Positions 36,685-51,692 of a stretch of 64,000 bases of DNA are shown one piece after another; positions within the stretch are counted from its first letter, which is position 1, and every line of letters begins with the position of its first letter. Location: assembly GCF_022601735.1 (NCBI RefSeq), contig NZ_JAKUMM010000002.1:389410-453409 (forward strand), read 5' to 3'. A program made the position numbers and the translations under genes. The notes below the pieces were generated by a model. The model was given only the letters and a program-made list of their open reading frames with translations. It searched no databases and was not told the origin of the DNA. The stretch comes from Atopomonas sediminilitoris (GTDB lineage Bacteria > Pseudomonadota > Gammaproteobacteria > Pseudomonadales > Pseudomonadaceae).

Positions 36685-38607
36685 TTATTGCGACTTGCGC
36701 ACGCGCAGGTACCACTCCGACAGCAGGCGGACTTGCTTCTCGGTGTAGCCGCGCTCGACCATGCGTTTGACGAAGTCGTTGTGCTTTTGCTGATCCTCTT
36801 TGCTGGCTTTGGCGTTGAAGCTGATGACCGGCAGCAAGTCCTCGGTGTTGGAGAACATCTTTTTCTCGATCACCGCGCGCAGTTTTTCGTAGCTGTTCCA
36901 GTTGGGGTTCTTGCCGTTGTTGTTGGCGCGCGCGCGCAGCACGAAGTTGACGATCTCGTGGCGGAAGTCTTTGGGGTTGCTGATGCCGGCGGGCTTTTCG
37001 ATTTTCTCCAGCTCTTCATTGAGCGAGGCGCGGTTGAGGATTTCGCCGGTTTCCGGGTCGCGGTATTCCTGATCTTGAATCCAGAAGTCGGCGTACAGCA
37101 CGTAGCGGTCGAAGATGTTTTGCCCGTATTCGCTGTAAGACTCCAGATACGCGGTTTGGATTTCTTTGCCGATAAATTCGACATACCGCGGCGCCAAGTA
37201 CTCTTTCAAAAAGCGTAAATAGCGCTCGCGCACTTCGGCGGGGAATTGCTCCTGCTCGATTTGCTGCTCCAGCACGTACAGCAGGTGCACAGGGTTGGCG
37301 GCGACTTCGTGCGGGTCGAAGTTGAATACCTTGGACAGAATCTTGAAGGCAAAGCGGGTGGATAGCCCGTTCATGCCTTCGTCGACGCCGGCGGCATCGT
37401 GGTACTCCTGCATCGACTTGGCTTTAGGGTCGGTGTCCTTGAGGTTTTCGCCGTCATACACCCGCATCTTGGAGAAGACGTTGGAGTTTTCAGGCTCTTT
37501 GAGGCGGCTGAGTACCGAGAACTGCCCGAGCATTTTCAGCGTGTCGGGCGCGCAGTGCGCGGCGGCCAGCGAGCTTTCGCTGAGCAGTTTCTCGTAGATG
37601 TGCACCTCTTCGGAGACGCGCAAGCAGTACGGCACCTTGACGATATAAATGCGGTCGATGAAGGCTTCGTTGTTCTTGTTGTTGCGGAAGGTGTGCCACT
37701 CGGCCTCGTTCGAGTGCGCCAGCAACACGCCTTGGAAGGGCAGTGCGCCCAAGCCTTCGGTGCTGTTGTAGTTGCCTTCTTGGGTGGCGGTGAGCAGTGG
37801 GTGCAGCACCTTGATGGGGGCTTTGAACATCTCGACGAATTCCATCATGCCTTGGTTGGCGCGGCACAGCGCGCCAGAGTAGCTGTAGGCGTCGGGGTCG
37901 TTCTGTGGAAAGTCTTCAAGCTTGCGGATATCGACTTTACCGACCAAGGCGGAGATGTCTTGGTTGTTCTCATCGCCGGGCTCGGTTTTGGCGATGGCCA
38001 CTTGGTTGAGAATCGACGGGTACAGCTTAACCACGCGGAACTGGCTGATGTCGCCGCCAAACTCGTTCAGGCGCTTGGTCGCCCACGGCGACATGATGCT
38101 ATTGAGGTAGCGCCGTGAAATGCCGTACTCCTGTTGCAAGATGTCGGCATCTTCTTCGGGGTTAAACAACCCCAAGGGCGACTCAAACACCGGCGAGCCT
38201 TTAATGGCATAGAACGGCTGCTTTTCCACCAAGTGTTTGAGCTTCTCGGCCAGCGATGATTTGCCGCCGCCGACCGGACCCAACAGATACAGGATTTGTT
38301 TCTTTTCTTCTAAGCCTTGGGCGGCATGGCGGAAGAACGAGACGATTTGTTCGATGGCGTCTTCCATGCCATGAAAGTCGGCGAACACCGGATAGCGGCG
38401 GATGACTTTATTGGAAAAAATGCGCGACAGGCGTGGGTCGCGCGAGGTGTCGACCAACTCCGGCTCACCAATAGCCTTAAGAATGCGCTCGGCGGCGCTG
38501 GCGTAGGCCCCCGAGTCTTGCTTGCACAGGTCTAGATATTCTTGCAGGGACAGCTCTTCCTGCTGGGTGGTCTCGTAGCGCGACTGATAATGACTAAAGA
38601 TACTCAT
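36685..38607 (-). CDS. prkA: PrkA/YeaG family serine protein kinase
   Basis: 640-residue protein with an N-terminal AAA+ domain and a C-terminal PrkA kinase domain. The Walker A motif is GPVGGGKSS (about 110-118). MSIFSHYQSRYETTQQEELS at the N terminus is typical; ATG 38607 is chosen over an upstream extension for this reason. It leads the prkA-yeaH-spoVR cluster. In E. coli the YeaG-YeaH pair acts in nitrogen starvation and is RpoS-dependent; a similar role is inferred. No promoter is clear by eye. Confidence 0.95.
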   Translation of the reverse strand: MSIFSHYQSRYETTQQEELSLQEYLDLCKQDSGAYASAAERILKAIGEPELVDTSRDPRLSRIFSNKVIRRYPVFADFHGMEDAIEQIVSFFRHAAQGLEEKKQILYLLGPVGGGKSSLAEKLKHLVEKQPFYAIKGSPVFESPLGLFNPEEDADILQQEYGISRRYLNSIMSPWATKRLNEFGGDISQFRVVKLYPSILNQVAIAKTEPGDENNQDISALVGKVDIRKLEDFPQNDPDAYSYSGALCRANQGMMEFVEMFKAPIKVLHPLLTATQEGNYNSTEGLGALPFQGVLLAHSNEAEWHTFRNNKNNEAFIDRIYIVKVPYCLRVSEEVHIYEKLLSESSLAAAHCAPDTLKMLGQFSVLSRLKEPENSNVFSKMRVYDGENLKDTDPKAKSMQEYHDAAGVDEGMNGLSTRFAFKILSKVFNFDPHEVAANPVHLLYVLEQQIEQEQFPAEVRERYLRFLKEYLAPRYVEFIGKEIQTAYLESYSEYGQNIFDRYVLYADFWIQDQEYRDPETGEILNRASLNEELEKIEKPAGISNPKDFRHEIVNFVLRARANNNGKNPNWNSYEKLRAVIEKKMFSNTEDLLPVISFNAKASKEDQQKHNDFVKRMVERGYTEKQVRLLSEWYLRVRKSQ

Positions 38608-38877
38608 GCTCTGCACCTCGCACACGGGCTTGGCGACGGTAAACAGGCAAGTGCGCAGGAGCAGGTGGCGTGGTGCTCCCCCGAACACCGACGGTGGGTG
38701 CCGTCAGCCCTGTCAGCCGAGTCGCCGGCTGTTCCAGATTGGGTTGGCCTGACCTAAGCATAGTTGCTTTAGCCGCGACGCAAGGGTGGATTAACCCTGC
38801 AAAAAGCAAGGTTGTGACCGCCAAGTCACGCCGCCTGGGTCTTGGCGGGGGTTATCCACAGATGAAAAAAACAGGCG
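38608..38877. other. Intergenic region upstream of prkA
   Basis: About 270 bp between the prkA start and the tolC terminator. Some short inverted GC-rich segments occur (for example near 38687-38700), but I see no convincing coding frame, promoter or known RNA. It probably carries the promoter of the prkA cluster. Confidence 0.4.
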
Positions 38878-38909
38878 AAAAAAAGCCCGACACGCAAAGC
38901 GGGTCGGGC
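38878..38909 (-). terminator. tolC terminator
   Basis: GCCCGAC (38885-38891) pairs with GTCGGGC (38903-38909). On the minus strand the stem is followed by seven T residues (38884-38878). It lies just past the tolC stop codon. Confidence 0.9.
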
Positions 38910-38930
38910 CGGTGTTGCGCGGGTGCGTGT

Positions 38931-40328
38931 TTACAGCTTGGCGGCCTCGGCCAGATCCGCCGGCAAGAAGTCCTTGCTGGAGTCGTAGTCAGGCTTTAAC
39001 CACTGCTGCAGCGCTTGCAGATCTTCTGGGCTTAGGGTGCCGGCAGATTGCTTTAAACGCAGGTTGTTGAGGATGTAGTCGTAACGCGCATTGTTGTAGT
39101 CGCGCACGGCGGTGTACAGCGAGCGCTGCGCGTTGAGCACGTCAACGATGTTGCGTGTGCCCACTTGGTAGCCAATCTCGTTAGCTTCCACGGCGCTTTG
39201 CGTTGAAATGATGGTCTGACGGCGCGCTTGGATCTGCTCGATGTCGTTGTTCACCGCGCGATGGCGGTTACGAGTCTCTTGCACCACTTGGCGACGCAGG
39301 CTTTCGCGGTTTTGCTCGGACTGATCCAAGCGCTGTACCGCCTCGTTCACTTTCGAGCTGGTCAGACCGCCGGTGTAAATCGGAATGCTCAACTCCAGGC
39401 CCACGGTGGTCTGCGACATCGCATTGCCGGCCAAGCTGTTGCTTACGCCGAAGCCGTCGTTATCGCCTTGGCTATAGCTGGCCACGGCATCCAAGGTGGG
39501 CAGGTGGCCAGACTTTTGCTGACGCAGGCTTTCGCCGGCAGCGTCGACACCGTAATTAGACGCCAGCAAACCGAGGTTTTGCTTCAGTGCGGTGTTGACC
39601 CACTGGGTGGCGTCGTTCGGCGCGGGTGGCTGCACAGGCAGCTCGTGGCCCATGCCGACGAGGGTTTCATAGAATTTGCCGGTCAGGCGGGTCAGGGCTT
39701 GCAGAGCGTCTTGCACCACATTGGCGGCGTTCAGGCGATTGGCGCGCGCACCGTCATAGCCGGCTTGTGCTTCCAGCACGTCCGTCTTATCAGACAGGCC
39801 GACTTCAAAACGCTCGCGCGCTTGGTCGAGCTGACGCTTAAAGGCGGCTTCTTCGGCGACGCTGGCGGAGAGGTTGTCCTCGGCGCGTAACACCGCGAAA
39901 TAGCCTTCAGCGGTTTGCAAAATCAGGTTTTGTGCGCTGTTGGAGTAATCCAAACCGGCTTGCTCAGAGACTGCCTCAGCCGCTTGCAGCTGGAACCAGC
40001 GATCGGCACGGAACAACGGCTGCGTGAGGCTGGCTTGATACACCAAGCTGCCACGGTCAGCGGTTGAGCGACCGGACTGGTCGAAGTCGGTGCTGGTGTC
40101 GTTGTAGTTAGCGCCGGCGCCAATTTGTGGCAGCAGGCCTGCGCGGGCTTGTGGCACGCCTTCTTTGCGCGCTTGGGCGTCGGCAAAGGCCGCCGCGAGG
40201 TCAGAGCTGTTTTTCACCGCATCGCTGTACAGCGATACCAGATCGGTCTTGCTGGTGACGGCGGTTTCGGCGTGGCCGGCGATGGCGGCAGTAGCCAGCG
40301 CAACGGCAAGAGACAATCGACGCAACAT
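38931..40328 (-). CDS. tolC: TolC family outer membrane channel
   Basis: Outer membrane exit duct for tripartite efflux pumps and type I secretion. It starts with a signal peptide (LSLAVALATAAIAGHAE) and contains two outer membrane efflux repeats with long helices (DLVSLYSDAVKNSSDLAAAF; QEAQ-type heptads, YQVGTRNIVDVLNAQRSLYT). At 465 aa its size is normal. It is divergent from thiC with a 422-bp gap, and ends in a clear terminator. No inner membrane pump gene is adjacent, as is common for tolC itself. Confidence 0.93.
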   Translation of the reverse strand: MLRRLSLAVALATAAIAGHAETAVTSKTDLVSLYSDAVKNSSDLAAAFADAQARKEGVPQARAGLLPQIGAGANYNDTSTDFDQSGRSTADRGSLVYQASLTQPLFRADRWFQLQAAEAVSEQAGLDYSNSAQNLILQTAEGYFAVLRAEDNLSASVAEEAAFKRQLDQARERFEVGLSDKTDVLEAQAGYDGARANRLNAANVVQDALQALTRLTGKFYETLVGMGHELPVQPPAPNDATQWVNTALKQNLGLLASNYGVDAAGESLRQQKSGHLPTLDAVASYSQGDNDGFGVSNSLAGNAMSQTTVGLELSIPIYTGGLTSSKVNEAVQRLDQSEQNRESLRRQVVQETRNRHRAVNNDIEQIQARRQTIISTQSAVEANEIGYQVGTRNIVDVLNAQRSLYTAVRDYNNARYDYILNNLRLKQSAGTLSPEDLQALQQWLKPDYDSSKDFLPADLAEAAKL

Positions 40329-40589
40329 GGTGGTTAGATTCCTGTAATGGCCAGTTTGCTAATCATGGGGGCGAAGCTTACGAAGTCCAAGCCCAAAAAC
40401 GCACCAATAAACGGGCTGCTGGGTTGCACACAAAAAAACAATGGCGCTAAGAATAGGCGATACGGTGTCGCTTGTGTGACTTAAAAGCCCGGTGCCGCAG
40501 TTCTTCTGGGGCTGCCTTCGGTCAATTCGCCGTGGATGGACTGTGCCGGCGCTAGCGGCGGCGACGCACCTTGGTTAGACTGCCGAGGT
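40329..40589. other. Intergenic region between tolC and the TPP riboswitch
   Basis: Divergent promoter region. A possible but weak -35/-10 pair for thiC is TTGCAC near 40424 with TAAGAA about 18 bp later. GC-rich inverted segments occur at 40540-40570. I see no coding frame worth calling. Confidence 0.35.
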
Positions 40590-40675
40590 CTTGTCGGGGT
40601 GCCTTAATAGGCTGAGATCGGTTGTTACCGAAGCCCGTTGAACCTGATCGGGTTAACACCTGCGTAGGAAACAAG
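40590..40675 (+). promoter_or_regulatory. TPP riboswitch (THI element)
   Basis: The thiamine pyrophosphate aptamer core is unmistakable: GGGGTGCC, then GGCTGAGAT, then AAGCCCGTTGAACCTGATCG and GGTTAACACCTGCGTAGGA. CTTGT (40590-40594) pairs with ACAAG (40671-40675) to form stem P1. It lies 75 bp before the thiC start and would repress it when thiamine pyrophosphate is plentiful. Confidence 0.97.
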
Positions 40676-40687
40676 TGCATGCCTTAA

Positions 40688-42643
<1,956 letters not shown>

Positions 42644-42661
42644 TCCTGCGGTATTCGGCAC

Positions 42662-42699
42662 AAGGCGCAGCCGTTAAACGCTGCGCCTTTGTTGTTTTT
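42662..42699 (+). terminator. thiC terminator
   Basis: GGCGCAGC (42664-42671) pairs with GCTGCGCC (42680-42687), followed by TTTGTTGTTTTT. It lies 20 bp after the thiC stop codon and separates it from nudF. Confidence 0.92.
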
Positions 42700-42760
42700 G
42701 CGACTTTCAACGGCGGCTGTCGCCAGCTAGGCTAACTAGACGTTAATGAGGAAACCCCCT

Positions 42761-43375
42761 GTGCAAGCGCTAACCCTAAACCGCAGTGACGTTGAAGTGC
42801 TGGAGCGGCAAACCTGCTTCCAGGGCTTCTATCGTCTGGATCGGGTGACGTTGCGCCATGCGCTGTTTGAAGGCGGCATGGGCGCGCCGATTAACCGCGA
42901 GCTGTTTGTGCGCCACGATGCCGTGTGCGTGCTGCCTTACGATCCGCTGAACGATAGCGTGGTACTGGTCGAGCAGTTTCGTATTGGCGCTTTGGATAAG
43001 AGCGCGCAGCCATGGTTGGTCGAGCTGGTGGCCGGTCTGATTGATAAAGACGAAGTGCCCGAAGAGGTCGCCCGCCGTGAGGCGGTGGAAGAGGCCGACT
43101 TAACGCTGGGCGACTTATGGCCGATCACGCGTTATTACCCATCGCCCGGTGGCTCGGATGAGCGCGTGCATCTTTATCTGGGACGTTGCGACAGCCGCGG
43201 CGCCGGTGGCGTGCACGGCTTGGCGGATGAAGGTGAAGACATTCGCGTGCAAGTCTGGCCCCTGGCGGACGCCTTGGCGGCGGTGCGCGACGGGCGCATC
43301 GATAACGCCGCCAGCATCATTGCCTTGCAATGGCTGGCGCTCAATCGCGATGAGGTGCGTGCCCGGTGGGCATGA
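42761..43375 (+). CDS. nudF: ADP-ribose pyrophosphatase (Nudix)
   Basis: Hydrolyses ADP-ribose to AMP and ribose-5-phosphate. The Nudix box is present though slightly divergent (G-x5-E-x7-REAVEEAD). Other family marks are FYRLDRVTLRHALFEGG and RYYPSPGGSDERVHLYLG. GTG 42761 is preferred because TGAGGAAA lies about 7 nt upstream; the in-frame ATG 42746 overlaps that ribosome binding site. It has 204 aa. It overlaps the DUF1249 gene by 4 bases and begins the run nudF to parC. Confidence 0.93.
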   Translation: MQALTLNRSDVEVLERQTCFQGFYRLDRVTLRHALFEGGMGAPINRELFVRHDAVCVLPYDPLNDSVVLVEQFRIGALDKSAQPWLVELVAGLIDKDEVPEEVARREAVEEADLTLGDLWPITRYYPSPGGSDERVHLYLGRCDSRGAGGVHGLADEGEDIRVQVWPLADALAAVRDGRIDNAASIIALQWLALNRDEVRARWA

Positions 43376-43833
43376 CCCTAGCCAAGCCACGCTATCGGGT
43401 TGATTTGCCCGGTTTGCAGGCGACGTGCGAGGCGAATTACTACCGCCTGCTGCGCTTGATGCCGCAGCTGCGTGAGCCCGACGCCTGCCGCGAGCTTGTG
43501 CTGGCGCGCGATGGCGTGGATTTTGGTCAGATGCGTATCGACGTGCTGGAGGAATGCCCCTACACCAGCGTGCTGCAAATTACCCTGCGTAGCCCGCTGA
43601 GCTGGCTGCCACAGCCGCGCTTGTTGGTGCGTGCTTATCACGATGCGCGCATGGCTGAGGTGGCCGGTGCTGAGCGCTTACGCAGCCTGCGCGGGGTTTA
43701 CGGCTATCCTAATCAGGGTATGCATCAGCCCGATGAAAAGGCGCAGCTGAACGCTTATCTGGCTGAGTGGCTGGGGCAAATTCTAGAGTGTGGTCTGGCG
43801 CGTGATGCGCTGGACTTGGATGTATCGCCTTGA
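43372..43833 (+). CDS. DUF1249 family protein
   Basis: 153-residue cytoplasmic protein of a conserved gammaproteobacterial family without known function (related to YqiB). Typical segments are YRVDLPGLQATCEANYYRLL, RIDVLEECPYTSVLQI, LVRAYHDARMAEV and YPNQGMHQPDEKAQLNAYLA. The ATG 43372 overlaps the nudF stop by 4 bases. Its fixed place between nudF and cpdA suggests cotranscription. Confidence 0.92.
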   Translation: MTLAKPRYRVDLPGLQATCEANYYRLLRLMPQLREPDACRELVLARDGVDFGQMRIDVLEECPYTSVLQITLRSPLSWLPQPRLLVRAYHDARMAEVAGAERLRSLRGVYGYPNQGMHQPDEKAQLNAYLAEWLGQILECGLARDALDLDVSP

Positions 43834-43944
43834 GTGTGACGTGGCTGGCAGTAATGCTGGCGCACTGCTGCCATGCTCAAGTGTCGAATGTTGACGTGCT
43901 AAACGCTGCGCCATGGTTGGTGCCGCTGAACGAAGGAGACGGCG

Positions 43945-44760
43945 TTGTACAGCCTGATCGACGCCCCGAATGACCGCCCGTTAACGGTGGTGCAGTTATC
44001 CGATAGCCACTTGTTTGCTCAGGCGGACGGCCGTCTATTGGGCATGGAAACCGCGCACAGCTTGGGCAAAGTGGTCGAGCGCGTGCAGGCCGAGCAAGCA
44101 CAGATAGACTTGCTGCTGGCCACCGGTGATCTGGCGCAGGATGCCTCCTTGGCCGCCTATCAACAGTTTGATGACCTGACCCGCCCGTTAAACGCGCCGC
44201 AGCGTTGGCTGGCCGGCAATCACGACGAATGCGCACCGATGCAGCAGTTTTGTCAGGCTGATCAGCGTCTGGCGGAAGTGACCGATATCGGCGCTTGGCG
44301 GGTGATCATGCTCAACACCCATGTGTTGGGCAGTGTGGCGGGCTTTCTCGATGACGAACAACTGCGCACCTTAGACCAAGCCTTGGCCAGCGCCGGTACA
44401 CGGCATTGCTTGGTGGTTTGCCATCATCATCCGGTGAGTGTTGGCTGCGCTTGGCTGGAGCCGATCGGTATTCGTAACGCCGCTGTTTTGCTGGCGCGCA
44501 TCGATGCCGCACCCCAGGTTAAAGCCTTGCTGTGGGGGCATATTCATCAAGAGTACGACCAGCCGCGTGGGCATGTGCGCTTGCTGGCGACCCCGTCGAC
44601 GTGCGTGCAGTTTTTACCGGGCAGCGAAGAGTTCAAAGTCGACAGCCAGGCGCCGGGCTATCGTTGGCTGCGCTTGCATCCCGATGGCGGCGTAGAAACA
44701 GGCGTATCGCGGGTGAGTGATATTGCCTTTGAAGTGGATTACAGCGTCAAGGGCTACTGA
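43945..44760 (+). CDS. cpdA: 3',5'-cyclic-AMP phosphodiesterase
   Basis: Metallophosphoesterase that degrades cAMP. All family motifs are seen: VVQLSDSHLFAQADGRLLGM, ATGDLAQDAS, LAGNHDE, CHHHPVSVG and LWGHIHQE. The start is an uncommon TTG at 43945, chosen because AAGGAGA lies 5 nt upstream and gives the right N terminus (271 aa). In pseudomonads CpdA limits cAMP-Vfr signalling; the same is inferred here. It follows the DUF1249 gene after 111 bp. Confidence 0.94.
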   Translation: MYSLIDAPNDRPLTVVQLSDSHLFAQADGRLLGMETAHSLGKVVERVQAEQAQIDLLLATGDLAQDASLAAYQQFDDLTRPLNAPQRWLAGNHDECAPMQQFCQADQRLAEVTDIGAWRVIMLNTHVLGSVAGFLDDEQLRTLDQALASAGTRHCLVVCHHHPVSVGCAWLEPIGIRNAAVLLARIDAAPQVKALLWGHIHQEYDQPRGHVRLLATPSTCVQFLPGSEEFKVDSQAPGYRWLRLHPDGGVETGVSRVSDIAFEVDYSVKGY

Positions 44761-44810
44761 GTCGGCGTCACTGGGTTAAGCTGCTGCGACTCTTTTATCC
44801 AAGGTGCCCT

Positions 44811-48344
<3,534 letters not shown>

Positions 48345-48348
<4 letters not shown>

Positions 48349-48893
48349 GTGAGCAGCCGCCGGCGTCGAGCACCCGCAGCTCTGGCCGCGTGATGATGAT
48401 CATCGCGTGGATTATCGGCATTTGGTTGGCCGCGCGTTTTTTTGCCCAGTTAGAAGAGCGCCAAGTCAATCCCAACAGCGTGCCAGTGAGCGAGCAGCTG
48501 AGTGATGGCTCGGTAGAGGTCATCTTAAAGCGCAATCGTCACGGCCATTACGTTGCCTCCGGCACCATCAATGGTCAGCCGGTGGTGTATTTGTTGGATA
48601 CCGGCGCCACCGATGTGGCGATTCCGCAGGCGTTGGCGCAGCGTTTAGCGCTGGAGCGTGGCGCGCCGGTGCAACTGGCGACCGCCAATGGCGTGAGCAG
48701 TGGCTACCGCACCCAGTTACAACGGCTCACCTTGGGTGATCTGCGCCTGACCAATGTGCGCGCCACCGTTGCGCCCAACCTGACCGGCGGCGAAGTGCTG
48801 CTGGGCATGAGCGCACTGAAACAATTGGAATTCACCCAGCGCGGCGACGAGCTTCGCCTGCGCTTGGCAACATCGACACGGGAAGCACAATAA
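48345..48893 (+). CDS. Retropepsin-like aspartic protease, membrane-anchored (TIGR02281-like)
   Basis: 182-residue protein with one N-terminal membrane segment ([17 protein letters not shown]) and a periplasm-facing clan AA aspartic protease domain: [20 protein letters not shown] carries the active-site DTGAT, and [15 protein letters not shown] is the usual C-terminal segment. It would act as a dimer. ATG 48345 overlaps the previous stop by 4 bases. It lies between the phytase-like gene and parC, 2 bp before the latter. The function is unknown. Confidence 0.9.
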
Positions 48894-48895
48894 GC

Positions 48896-51157
48896 ATGAG
48901 TGACACCCAAGACCTCAGCCTCGAAGGCGTTGAGCGCCGCTCGCTGGCAGACTTTACCGAGCAGGCGTACCTCAACTACTCGATGTACGTGATCATGGAT
49001 CGCGCCTTGCCGCATATCGGCGATGGCCTCAAGCCGGTGCAGCGCCGCATCGTCTACGCCATGAGCGAACTGGGTTTAAGCGCGGACTCCAAGCACAAAA
49101 AATCGGCGCGTACCGTCGGTGATGTGCTGGGTAAGTATCACCCGCACGGCGACTCGGCCTGTTATGAAGCCATGGTGCTGATGGCGCAGCCGTTCTCTTA
49201 CCGTTACCCGCTGGTCGATGGCCAAGGTAACTGGGGCGCGCCGGATGATCCAAAGTCGTTCGCCGCCATGCGTTATACCGAGGCGCGCCTGTCGCGTTAC
49301 TCCGAAGTGCTGCTCACCGAGTTGGGGCAAGGTACGGTGGATTGGCAGCCCAACTTCGACGGCACCATGGACGAGCCCAAAGTGCTGCCGGCGCGCCTGC
49401 CCAATTTGCTGCTCAATGGCACCACTGGGATTGCCGTGGGTATGGCCACCGATGTGCCGCCGCATAACTTGCGTGAAGTTGCCGCGGCGTGCATCCGCCT
49501 ACTGGAACAGCCCGAGGCCAGTCTTGAGCAATTGTGCGAGCACGTGCCGGGGCCGGATTTCCCGACCGAAGCGGAAATTATCACCCCGCGCGAAGACCTG
49601 CTGAAGATTTATCAAAGCGGTCGTGGCTCGGTGCGCATGCGGGCCGTGTACCACATTGAAGACGGTGACGTGGTGGTGACCGCGCTGCCGCATCAAGTCT
49701 CCGGCGCCAAGGTGCTGGAGCAAATTGCTGGGCAAATGCAGGCCAAGAAGCTGCCGATGGTGAGCGACCTGCGCGATGAGTCGGACCACGAAAACCCCAC
49801 GCGTATCGTGATCGTGCCGCGCTCCAATCGCATCGATAGCGCTGAGCTGATGCGTCACCTGTTCGCCACCACAGATCTGGAGTCGAGCTACCGCGTCAAC
49901 ATCAACGTGATTGGCTTAGACGGTCGTCCGCAAGTTAAAGGCCTGCGCGAGCTGCTGTCGGAGTGGCTGGTGTTCCGCATCGGCACCGTGCGCCGCCGCT
50001 TGGAATTCCGTCTCGATAAGGTCGAGCGTCGTTTGCACCTGTTGGAAGGTTTGCTGACAGCGTTTTTGAATCTGGACGAAGTCATCCACATCATTCGCAC
50101 CGAAGATCAGCCCAAACCTGTCCTGATGGAGCGTTTTGGTCTGACCGAAGTGCAGGCCGATTACATCCTCGATACGCGCCTGCGCCAGTTAGCGCGCCTT
50201 GAGGAAATGAAGATTCGTGGCGAGCAAGACGCGCTGGCCAAAGAGCGCGCCGAACTGCTGGCGTTGCTGGGCAATGAAGGCAAACTGCGTAATCTGGTGC
50301 GTGAAGAGCTGATTGCCGATGCCGAAACCTACGGCGATGACCGCCGCTCGCCCTTAGTGGTGCGCAGTGAGGCCAAAGCGATGTCGGAAGCGGACTTGAT
50401 GCCGACCGAGCCGGTGACCGTGGTGTTGTCGGAGAAGGGCTGGGTGCGCTGCGCCAAGGGGCACGATGTGGATGCGGCGGGTCTGTCTTACAAAGCCGGC
50501 GACAGCTTCTTGGCCAGCGCCATCGGCCGCTCGAATCAACAGGCGGTGTTCTTGGACAGCGCCGGCCGCAGTTACTCGTTGGCCGCGCACAGCTTGCCGT
50601 CTGCGCGCGGGCAGGGCGAGCCGCTGACCGGACGCCTGCAACCAAGCACCGGCGCGGTGTTTGAGCAAGTGTTGCTGCCGGAAGAAGACGCACTGCTGAT
50701 TGTTGCCAGCGATGCGGGCTATGGTTTTGTGGTCAAGGGCGCCGACTTGTTGGCGAAGAATAAAGGCGGCAAAGCGCTGCTTAACTTGCCCGAAAACGCT
50801 CGCGTGTTGCCGCCCAAGCCGGTCAAAGCGTTGGACGATGACGTGCTCGCGGCCGTGACCAGCGAAGGGCGTTTGCTGCTGTTTAAAGTGGCGGATTTGC
50901 CGCAACTGTCCAAGGGCAAGGGCAATAAGATCATCGGTATTCCCACCGAGCGCGCGAGTAAGCGCGAAGAGTTACTGGTGGATCTGGCTGTGGTTCCCAG
51001 TGGCGCGAGTCTGGTGTTGCAGGCGGGTAAGCGCAACCTCACCTTAAAGCCGGATGACCTTGTGCATTATCACGGTGAGCGTGGTCGCCGCGGCAATAAG
51101 CTGCCGCGCGGCTTCCAGAAGGTGGATCGGCTTGAAGTGAATGCGCCGGTGGCTTAA
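48896..51157 (+). CDS. parC: DNA topoisomerase IV subunit A
   Basis: DNA-breaking subunit of topoisomerase IV. The catalytic tyrosine is in [11 protein letters not shown]; the quinolone-resistance region [14 protein letters not shown] keeps the susceptible-type residues S87 and E91. The C-terminal domain carries degenerate beta-pinwheel repeats and no GyrA box, which fits ParC rather than GyrA. It has 753 aa. It closes the nudF-to-parC run and is followed by a long perfect hairpin. Confidence 0.97.
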   Translation: MSDTQDLSLEGVERRSLADFTEQAYLNYSMYVIMDRALPHIGDGLKPVQRRIVYAMSELGLSADSKHKKSARTVGDVLGKYHPHGDSACYEAMVLMAQPFSYRYPLVDGQGNWGAPDDPKSFAAMRYTEARLSRYSEVLLTELGQGTVDWQPNFDGTMDEPKVLPARLPNLLLNGTTGIAVGMATDVPPHNLREVAAACIRLLEQPEASLEQLCEHVPGPDFPTEAEIITPREDLLKIYQSGRGSVRMRAVYHIEDGDVVVTALPHQVSGAKVLEQIAGQMQAKKLPMVSDLRDESDHENPTRIVIVPRSNRIDSAELMRHLFATTDLESSYRVNINVIGLDGRPQVKGLRELLSEWLVFRIGTVRRRLEFRLDKVERRLHLLEGLLTAFLNLDEVIHIIRTEDQPKPVLMERFGLTEVQADYILDTRLRQLARLEEMKIRGEQDALAKERAELLALLGNEGKLRNLVREELIADAETYGDDRRSPLVVRSEAKAMSEADLMPTEPVTVVLSEKGWVRCAKGHDVDAAGLSYKAGDSFLASAIGRSNQQAVFLDSAGRSYSLAAHSLPSARGQGEPLTGRLQPSTGAVFEQVLLPEEDALLIVASDAGYGFVVKGADLLAKNKGGKALLNLPENARVLPPKPVKALDDDVLAAVTSEGRLLLFKVADLPQLSKGKGNKIIGIPTERASKREELLVDLAVVPSGASLVLQAGKRNLTLKPDDLVHYHGERGRRGNKLPRGFQKVDRLEVNAPVA

Positions 51158-51170
51158 TCCGCAGCGCTTA

Positions 51171-51207
51171 AAGCAACAACGCCGAGCATTGCTCGGCGTT
51201 GTTGCTT
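51171..51207. terminator. Terminator between parC and the convergent small membrane protein gene
   Basis: AAGCAACAACGCCGAGC (51171-51187) and GCTCGGCGTTGTTGCTT (51191-51207) form a perfect 17-bp stem with a 3-nt loop. It lies between convergent genes and could serve both, although T tracts are short. Confidence 0.75.
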
Positions 51208-51220
51208 GCGGGTACAAGAT

Positions 51221-51658
51221 TTATTGCTTCTGCTCAGGTGCGGCTGCTGGTGTTTTGGATGCCGAGTGGCCAAAGGTGGCTTGCCATTCTTCATTGAGTT
51301 TTTGAATTGGGAATCGGTACTGCAAGTCAGTGAAGCGTGCTGTGGCTTCGCCCAATTGCTCGTCAATGTAGGTGTTTGCAATAAGGTCGGGATGCTCCTT
51401 GCGCAAGCTTTCGATCATCATTGCGCGCGAGAAATACCTAGCTTGTATCAACTTAAATGCTGTATCTGCCTGACTCTCTTCCAGAGCGTTAAGTATCCCA
51501 AGGTCGTGGCGCAGTTCGCGAATATTGGTCTCTACTTGGGTTTCCAGAAAGAACGGTGTGAGGCTGTCCATCGCCAGATGACCACCCAAAACATAGCCAC
51601 CAAAACCAGTGGCAAGCAGGCTGATAGCTAAAGCACCGCAGCGGAGTAGACGGTTCAT
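51221..51658 (-). CDS. Small membrane-anchored protein of unknown function
   Basis: 145 residues with one N-terminal hydrophobic segment (CGALAISLLATGFGGYVLGG) followed by a helical, charged, soluble part and a short Ala/Pro-rich tail. No catalytic motif or cysteine pair is visible. It converges on parC across a terminator hairpin. I do not recognise the family. Confidence 0.75.
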   Translation of the reverse strand: MNRLLRCGALAISLLATGFGGYVLGGHLAMDSLTPFFLETQVETNIRELRHDLGILNALEESQADTAFKLIQARYFSRAMMIESLRKEHPDLIANTYIDEQLGEATARFTDLQYRFPIQKLNEEWQATFGHSASKTPAAAPEQKQ

Positions 51659-51692
51659 GTGGCGGAGTAATCCTTACGCGGCCCGATAGGGG

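Noticed and set aside
36643..37218. 191-codon frame antisense to prkA
   Set aside because: Shadow of the PrkA C-terminal domain; no independent motif.
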